Shown here: positions 58,301 to 64,000 of the stretch, one piece after another
How positions within the stretch are numbered: position 1 is the first letter of the stretch
How the letters are laid out: every line of letters begins with the position of its first letter
Assembly: GCF_029227915.1 (NCBI RefSeq)
Contig: NC_079882.1
Span: forward strand, 19,108,501-19,172,500
Length of the DNA stretch: 64,000 bases
Source of the DNA: Hydractinia symbiolongicarpus
Lineage: Eukaryota > Cnidaria > Hydrozoa > Anthoathecata > Hydractiniidae
Reading direction: 5' to 3'
Translations under genes and position numbers: made by a program
Notes under the pieces: generated by a model
Told to the model about the DNA's origin: nothing
Database searches by the model: none
The model's input: only the letters and a program-made list of their open reading frames with translations

Positions 58301-59087
58301 TAAAGTCAAGGTGATGGAAGATTCAAACTTTTATAACAACGTGTTCAATGCTACACTCGAACTCGATTATAGCGATTACAATAACAGTGTCAAACATCGT
58401 GTGATGCTTGTGCAAGACCTTGGGAAAGCCATGAGTGTGAATTCCGTCGAGTATTCCTATAAAAGCCTTCGAAATTTAAAATTCAAACCAGGTTCTGTTG
58501 TTGTTCAGTGGGGTGTAGATAGCAACAGTCTGAAAGAGTGCAACAATGTCGAAGTGCAAAGCTACTTTAAATTACTGAAAAGCTCAGAGTTTAAAGATGC
58601 CATGGCTACCACTGCTATCGTGACTGATGTCGGTTTTGTTGAAGAAAAGGAATGTGTTGGAGTAGTGCCTGTTCCGCTCGAGGACGATGACAATTTGTTC
58701 ACGCGCATCCTTATCCCTGTCATTGTAATTCTTATTATCCTGTTGATCATAGCCATCATCCTCTGTTGCGTCTACCGTCGTAAACGAAAGTACGAGCCTC
58801 AGTCAGGTCAGGACGACAGTTATTTAGATAAAAAGAAGCCTGTTATTTTCCTAGAAGAATACGACGAGAAGCCGGATTTCGTTAGTTTGCAGCCATTAAT
58901 TCTTCCTCACGAGAAACCGCCAGCTTCAAACTCATACGAGCCCAGAGCAGGGACTCCAGATGGGCCAGAGTCGTCCACATCTGTTTCCACAGAAAGCGAT
59001 GAAAGAGCACCACTTGCCCCGCAGTCGCCCAAGGACAGTCAAAGGAAGGCTTATAACGCCCCTCCGCCCTATTCTGCTCACCAATAA
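55317..59087 (+). CDS. DAG1: dystroglycan, three coding exons, 726 aa
   Basis: Cell-surface laminin receptor precursor, cleaved into an extracellular alpha and a transmembrane beta subunit that links to dystrophin. Exons 55317-55514, 56997-57471, 57580-59087; GT-AG, phases agree, 727 codons. Order: signal peptide 1-17; N-terminal cadherin-like domain (PNWLSLN..LQGIP); second N-terminal domain to about 250 (VVGWFITSTK); furin-like R261-A-R-R264; mucin-like region about 270-365 with T281-P-T-L-G-P and long Thr runs; second cadherin-like domain about 370-468 (FYDPDGDELNITF, LPGKGQIGKHYY); SEA-type domain with G529-S530 before VVVQW, the autocleavage site; transmembrane 601-623; basic stop-transfer YRRKRK; tail with KKPVIFLEEYDEKP and PLILPHEKPP as in vertebrate beta-dystroglycan; C-terminal PPPY (719-722), the WW-domain ligand for dystrophin. 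Ends SAHQ instead of vertebrate VPP. Confidence 0.96.
55515..56996 (+). other. dystroglycan intron 1
   Basis: 1.5 kb AT-rich intron with a (TTTA)n run at about 56032-56052. No coding block found. Confidence 0.6.
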
Positions 59088-59156
59088 TGTTATTTAGTAA
59101 TTAGAAAAGAAGCTAGTATTAATTCTTATAATGACTCGCTGCAATGGGTTTCTGAA

Positions 59157-59162
59157 AATAAA
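59157..59162 (+). terminator. likely dystroglycan polyadenylation signal
   Basis: AATAAA 70 bases after the stop codon, followed within 40 bases by a GT-rich stretch (CCCTGTTTTTGCGATCTGGG). It implies a very short 3' UTR; later signals could also be used. Confidence 0.5.
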
Positions 59163-60774
59163 CTTTAGTAGCCACCCTGTTTTTGCGATCTGGGGCGTGT
59201 TTACGTTATTGAGAATCGTGATATAGATATAAACTGCAGAGCTAAGAAGCTAATACGTCTTTAAAGGCGTTCACGTGTAAACTATAATTGCTGTCGTGTT
59301 TAGCTATAAGTTTCTATTTTCGGGTTGAATACGTTTTTACTTATTTGTCGTAGTCAATCCATGCGCATTCTTGTAGCAATATTGACTGGCTAAAATTAAT
59401 ATGACGTCACAAGAAAAACATATCTTTTGTTAGAGTAAAAATGTTGGATTAATGTTAGTCAAAACTAGTTTGTTTTTTTCTATATATTTTTATAATATTT
59501 AAAATTTGGTTGAAATTTAATTTTATTTGTCAACATTTATTTTTTTATTATTTTTATATGCCTTTACTATCCCCTTTTCTCTCTTCCTTTTTTTCATAGC
59601 GTCGATTTTTAAACCATTTTGGCCATTAACAACTAAAAAAATGTTAACAAACGTGAATCACCGAAAGATGTTTTATTTCTTTATTTCTGTTAGCTTGTCA
59701 AATTATCTTATTGTCCAAAAAACCCTGATAAAATGTCTAATGGGTAGTGTGGACATGTGACACCATCACTAGCTCTGACTTGTGACACCATCACTAGCTC
59801 ACCAGGACTTCGTTTCTTGTGTGCTTAACGCTAAGAACAACTTACATACATGCTTTTCGGACATCGATTAGCATATGTCGTTTATATTTATATTATTACT
59901 CATTGTTTTTGTGGTTTTTGTGTTTTATTTGATTTGATCATGTTACACATCAATTTATACAGCTTGAGGAAAGATACGCTTACGCCCTCTATATTTACAT
60001 TATGAGTTTTGAACCTGTGAAAGTCTTTTACAACAGGCTGGACAAGATTATTTTTGCTTTTTGCTTTTCTTGTTTTTTTTGCTTTTTTTTCTATCTGTAC
60101 ATTATTAGTTTGTATTTTGTACATATAAACGTTGTAAAAAGTGTAAACATGTTTTTTTGTCATTGTTCTTATTTTCTTGGAATCTGGATTTTCTGAAGAA
60201 GCTCCGATTTGTTATATGTTTTGATCAACTCGAATTCGTCATGAATTACTTGCAGCCAAAAAGTGAAAAAAAAAAATTTAAAAATGTTTATCTTTGGGAT
60301 GTAAAACAATTTATCCACTCATTCGTGTTCTGACTTTTAAACAAATTTTGTCCTGGAGCTCTAAAATAAACATGTCTTAAGCCAGAACGAGAATGAATGT
60401 AACTTTCTTAGTTATAAAGTCACCATTTGCGCTTGCGACTCCGACATTCGGATTCTTTTTTGAAATTTACTTAATTTCACACAAATTTATTTGTCTGCTT
60501 CTTTCGGTCCACTTAAACTAATTAAAGAAGCGCCGTTATACGTGATCGAGTAACTCCAAATTCTAATTCTCTTTCCCAGGGGCTTCAACTACACAAGAAG
60601 GCAGGGCGATGGGCTATGGTGAACATCTGTTATAATTGTTAAAATTAAATGGAAATGTATTTGATGCATTAGCAACGGTTTAACGCTGTTCAACTTTCTG
60701 GTCGCCTTAATCTTTTTTTGTGTAATCAACTGAACTCGAAAATTAACAACCCTTCTTATGTTGCACTCAAAATA
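59163..60774. other. intergenic, no gene recognised
   Basis: AT-rich. A 25-bp tandem duplication, TGTGACACCATCACTAGCTC, lies at 59756-59800. T-rich runs around 60040-60100. Nothing else. Confidence 0.5.
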
Positions 60775-61333
60775 TACCGTATTCCACGAAAATAACACGT
60801 CAAGAATTAACGCTCATGAAATTAACGCGGTTCAATGAAATTATTTTAAGGCATTTAATTAACGCGGTTAAGCATTCTATTTTTAAAAATGCATTTAATT
60901 AACGCGAATTTGAGAATATGCAATATCACACGAAGCAAAAATTACGGCAACAGTTGAATTCTCGGTAATATGAAGCGGTCTCTTCTATTACAAGGGAGTT
61001 TGGAAATCAAAAAAGTTTTCGTTGTTTGGAAAGACAACGTTAAAAATTCAAACAAAAAAAGGAGTGCTTTTAGTTAATTTTTCACTTAGACCATGAAGAT
61101 TATACAAAAGCTGTTAAAACAGAGCGCTGAGCTATCGTCCGATAAGAAAGAAATAGTAGAAAATTTGTAAAAAATTGTATTTTTATGTTATTTTTATATA
61201 TTCAAGTCACCAAATTAACAGTATTTTAATTAACAAGTCAAGAAATCTGCGTTTAATTAACGGTCATTAAATTAACCCGAATTATAAAAAACCGCGTTAA
61301 TTTCATGACTCATTAGTTTTATGGAATAAGGTA
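60775..61333. mobile_element. 559-bp TA-flanked inverted-repeat element
   Basis: TA then CCGTATTCCACGAAAATAAC at the left; ...TTAGTTTTATGGAATAAGG then TA at the right: imperfect terminal inverted repeats with TA at both outer edges, as for Tc1/mariner-type insertion. Inside both ends the word ATGAAATTAACGCGG (left) and CCGCGTTAATTTCATGA (right) extends the symmetry, and related AATTAACGCG words recur internally. No coding capacity. Confidence 0.78.
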
Positions 61334-61374
61334 GTTTAAAATTGAAATAGAACAAAAAAAAATAATTTTAATTT

Positions 61375-61500
61375 TTTATATATATTATACGTCTGTCCGT
61401 CCAAAATGGTAGCTTAGCTGCGCAAGTAGCGAGAAGCACGCAATGCGGCATAAAAAGGACGGGCGAACCCGTGGATTTTCCACGGGCTAACGACTAGTAA
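61375..61500 (-). repeat. short interspersed repeat, copy 2 of the 26649 family
   Basis: Inverse-orientation relative of 26649-26800. Includes the clean hairpin CCCGTGGA-TTT-TCCACGGG at about 61469-61487, present in the other copy in disrupted form. Confidence 0.78.
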
Positions 61501-61689
61501 TTTGAATTTTCTTCTTGCACGGTAAATCGTCTGTGTTTAGCAGGCAAAATAATTCGATCGCACTTTTCTCATATCGTGTTTTTTTATTTATTTATTAAGT
61601 TGAACCACTCCACCTCAGTGGCCAAAAAATAACAACATTTTTTATTTTAAAATATTTTGCAAGTTCCGTTTCTTTAATATACTATTATG

Positions 61690-61985
61690 GTTCGCTTTTG
61701 TTGTATTACTTATTTGGAGTATTTGAAAAGTTCTTCTAGAATTGCGGAATCGTCTTTTTCAATAGATCGTCTATATTTTCATAATTTCTTTGTAAAATTT
61801 TTGTTGATTGTTCGCAAGAAAATACATGTTTTGTGATGGTGTCCTCTGCTTTTTGGCATAGTGGGCATGTTTCCTTTAAAATTATTTTTTACATCTATCA
61901 TATTCAGTCTTAATTTTATTATAGCGATGACGTTTTCAGCTTTCAATTCGTTTACGTACTCCATTGCTTTCATTTCGTTGGGTTG
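61690..61985 (-). pseudogene. 3' end of a non-LTR reverse transcriptase gene with zinc knuckle
   Basis: The minus strand reads AMEYVNELKAENVIAIIKLR then LNMIDVKNNFK, and after a frameshift ETCPLCQKAEDTITKHVFSC: a C-x2-C-x9-H-x4-C knuckle as found at the C-terminus of many non-LTR retrotransposon polyproteins, where RLNM..VK.NF(K/R) precedes it. The frame is broken and the 5' side stops near 61985, so it is a dead truncated copy. It differs from the element at 23109-23823, which has no knuckle. Confidence 0.65.
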
Positions 61986-62002
61986 TATACTGCTTCAACC
62001 TA

Positions 62003-62141
62003 TGCCAGGGTAGCCACAAAGTCCCCTCTCCAGAAGCAGATTTTTTAACAACTTTCATACATGTTTTTATTTTCAGCATCTACAAAAAGCCTAAAAATAT
62101 CTCAAATCTCAAATTTGTCTCTAAAATGGGTGACAACCCTG
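62003..62141. repeat. small element with CAGGGT.G(C/T)CAC ends
   Basis: CAGGGTAGCCACAAAGTC at the left and GGGTGACAACCCTG at the right are inverted relatives, 139 bp apart, of the same end type as 33245-33706. No convincing target duplication. Confidence 0.5.
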
Positions 62142-62573
62142 TAAGTAACAATATGCCCTGGGAACGTGGAAGTTATTAAAGAACATAGAATGAGAGTTGC
62201 ATCAGTTGACAGAGCGGAGTTGTTAGGCGCTTTATTTAGGGAAATTTTGTCGCAGAAAAAATGTAGCGCCATTCTTGTCACCATACTCTTTTAGATAAAC
62301 CTCGAGGTTTACCTGAAGGAGCTTTGGTGGTGCCTTTTTTATGTTTGTTAGATTGAAATCCCGCAAAATTTAGATCGTTTCAATAATTTTTATGCGGCAA
62401 AAAGACCTGTTGGGACGTGCCGTTCTAAAATCTAAGGAAAAAACTTTCCTACAACTTTTTCCCCATAGCTCTTGATGAACAGACAAATGCAGGAAAGGCG
62501 TTGGAATTTTGACAAAAACTTATTATTATCCTAGTTAATTTATAATTGAGTTCTCTCATACGAGTTAAGCTAA
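62142..62573. other. gene-free stretch before the Harbinger element
   Basis: A small palindrome AAACCTCGAGGTTT at about 62297-62310. No gene recognised. Confidence 0.45.
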
Positions 62574-62653
62574 GGCGCCACGAGGAACATTTTCATGCGC
62601 GTGCTATGCAACATGTCCCATAGCATGCGCATGAAAATGTTTCTCGTGGCGCC
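62574..62653. repeat. 35-bp inverted repeat at the left end of the Harbinger element
   Basis: Left arm 62574-62608 (GGCGCCACGAGGAACATTTT, then CATGCGCGTGCTATG) pairs with 62619-62653 with only two mismatches around a 10-base spacer. The same sequence in worn form terminates the deleted Harbinger derivative at 15469-16003, so this is the element's terminal sequence present twice head to head. It stands 107 bp before the transposase start codon. Confidence 0.9.
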
Positions 62654-62760
62654 ACATCTTATTTGCTGCAAGATTATTTCGAAAATCGAAGTTAAAAAAT
62701 CATGCTCAAAGGGTATACCGTATCCTTAAGTTTTTTATTGAGTTCATGTGTGATTAAAAT

Positions 62761-64000
62761 ATGGCAGGAATAAACAGAGAAGTTATTTTAGCTTTACTTT
62801 TGTTGGACGAAGAAGAAGAGGAAGATCGTGAAGAACCACCAAGAAATTGCTGGGTGCAACCGTGGCTTGGGAATAGAGAGTGTCTTGGCGCTTTTCATAC
62901 AATCTTCAACGAAATAAAAAACGATGAGAAGAAATGTAGAGGGTATATACGTATGAATAACGCTCAATTCGAATACCTAGTCGGTCTTCTTTCTGAGGAT
63001 TTGCAGAAACAAGATACAAATATGAGGAATTCTATCACACCAGCTGAGCTCGTTTGCGTGGCCCTACGTTACTTAGCGACTGGTGAGACTTTCATGTCTT
63101 TAGAATTTCAATTCAGAGTGTCAAGAAAAAGAATTTCAGCAGCTGTTATGGAGGTATCTGAAGCTATCATAAAGAGGTTGGGTCCAACCTTCCTTTCAAC
63201 TCCGAAAACACAGGGGGAATGGCTAGATATCTCCAGAAAGTTCAATGAGCGTTGGAACTTCCCAAATGGATTAGGTGCTCTCGATGGGAAGCATATCGTC
63301 ATTCAGCAGCCCCCAAATTCAGGGTCTCATTACCGAAACTATAAAGGGACAGACAGTGTAGTGCTCATGGCTCTTGTCGGGCCAGAATATGAGTTTCTTT
63401 ATGTGGAAGTTGGAGCGAACGGTAGAAATTCTGATGGAGGTATATGGGACCAATGTAATTTAAAGAAGGCGCTAGACAGTGGATCGCTAAATTTACCAGA
63501 GGTTTGCAATTTACCAGGTCGAAACAACAAAGTGCCGTATGTGATAACAGGAGATGATGCGTTTCCTCTTAAGAATTACCTGATGAAGCCTTATCCACAA
63601 AAAAATCTGACAGTAAACAAACGCATCTTCAATTATCGACTGTCACGAAAGAGAAGAATTTCTGAAAACGGATTTGGGATATTGGCAAATCGGTGGCGCA
63701 TTTTTCGTCGACCTATAAACTTAGAACCAGAAAAGGTTTCTACCATCACAATGGCAACAGTGGCATTGCATAACTGGCAGAGGAGCAAAAGTTCTGTGGG
63801 CAAAATTGAGCTACCAATTGGTCTTGTCGACCGAGAGAATGAGCGTGGTGAAATTATCGAAGGTGCTTGGAGAGAAGATACTCCTACTGGCACATGGTTT
63901 TCACTGTCCAATGACATTTACGGCAATCGATCTAGTAATCAAGCCAAAGCAATAAGAGACGAGTTCACGGAGTATTTCGTAATGGAAGGTGCTGTACGCT
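62761..64000 (+). CDS. PIF/Harbinger transposase (HARBI1-like), open to the right edge
   Basis: DDE-type nuclease that cuts and pastes the element. ATG at 62761 opens 413 codons with no stop; the 3' end lies outside the window. An acidic N-terminus (LLDEEEEEDREEPP) is followed by a helix-turn-helix region about 95-140 (ELVCVALRYLATGETF; VSRKRISAAV), then the catalytic core: D175 in GALDGKHI, D265/D266 in VITGDDAFPL, E302 in RRISENGFGILANRWR, all in family order and spacing, followed by ATVALHNW and the C-terminal DEFTEYF. Intact frame and catalytic residues suggest a recently active copy or a domesticated gene; the adjacent inverted ends favour a transposon. No intron is needed, unlike many PIF elements. 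Confidence 0.95.
   Translation, partial: MAGINREVILALLLLDEEEEEDREEPPRNCWVQPWLGNRECLGAFHTIFNEIKNDEKKCRGYIRMNNAQFEYLVGLLSEDLQKQDTNMRNSITPAELVCVALRYLATGETFMSLEFQFRVSRKRISAAVMEVSEAIIKRLGPTFLSTPKTQGEWLDISRKFNERWNFPNGLGALDGKHIVIQQPPNSGSHYRNYKGTDSVVLMALVGPEYEFLYVEVGANGRNSDGGIWDQCNLKKALDSGSLNLPEVCNLPGRNNKVPYVITGDDAFPLKNYLMKPYPQKNLTVNKRIFNYRLSRKRRISENGFGILANRWRIFRRPINLEPEKVSTITMATVALHNWQRSKSSVGKIELPIGLVDRENERGEIIEGAWREDTPTGTWFSLSNDIYGNRSSNQAKAIRDEFTEYFVMEGAVR

Overview
This is a eukaryotic, metazoan window, and most likely cnidarian (a hydrozoan is my best guess). Support for that: an AT-rich background; short GT-AG introns; animal-only genes (dystroglycan, NET1-type RhoGEF, two-pore K+ channel); and heavy loads of short inverted-repeat elements, PIF/Harbinger, THAP and viral-type DNA polymerase B relics of the sort common in cnidarian genomes. 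The phylum call is inference; the gene calls rest on exon-by-exon reading with reading-frame checks. Layout: (1) 96-1284, minus: first two coding exons of ALG5, which runs off the left edge. (2) 2.2-5.0 kb: graveyard of a large selfish or viral element, with a decayed family-B DNA polymerase, an HNH-like fragment and a short peptide repeat, beside a dispersed hairpin repeat. (3) 5708-8621, minus: complete five-exon two-pore potassium channel (568 aa). (4) 8.6-27.9 kb: long intergenic region between two divergent genes, holding only transposon remains, a four-copy 128-bp minisatellite, a perfect 120-bp palindrome, a decayed THAP domain, a 5'-truncated non-LTR retroelement and small inverted-repeat elements. 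(5) 27890-50627, plus: 20-coding-exon NET1/ARHGEF3-like RhoGEF (581 aa), with an almost 8-kb intron. (6) 50.6-55.3 kb: intergenic, with scattered repeat elements. (7) 55317-59087, plus: three-exon dystroglycan (726 aa) with processing, glycosylation-site and dystrophin-binding motifs recognisable against human. (8) 59.1-62.7 kb: more inverted-repeat elements and a dead retroelement tail. (9) 62761-64000, plus: an uninterrupted PIF/Harbinger transposase, cut by the right edge, preceded by a near-perfect terminal palindrome. How the genes relate: there is no operon logic. Two host genes have a functional link: ALG5 makes dolichyl-phosphate-glucose for ER N-glycosylation, and dystroglycan is a heavily glycosylated secretory client. 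The K2P channel and RhoGEF are independent housekeeping or signalling genes. In all three complete genes the exon lengths sum to a multiple of three and splice phases match at every junction, so I regard those models as firm; first exons and UTRs are less certain. The most unusual items are the spacer-free 120-bp perfect palindrome, the Harbinger copy with folded terminal repeats plus its internally deleted relative, and the TPTLGP glycan-acceptor motif in dystroglycan.
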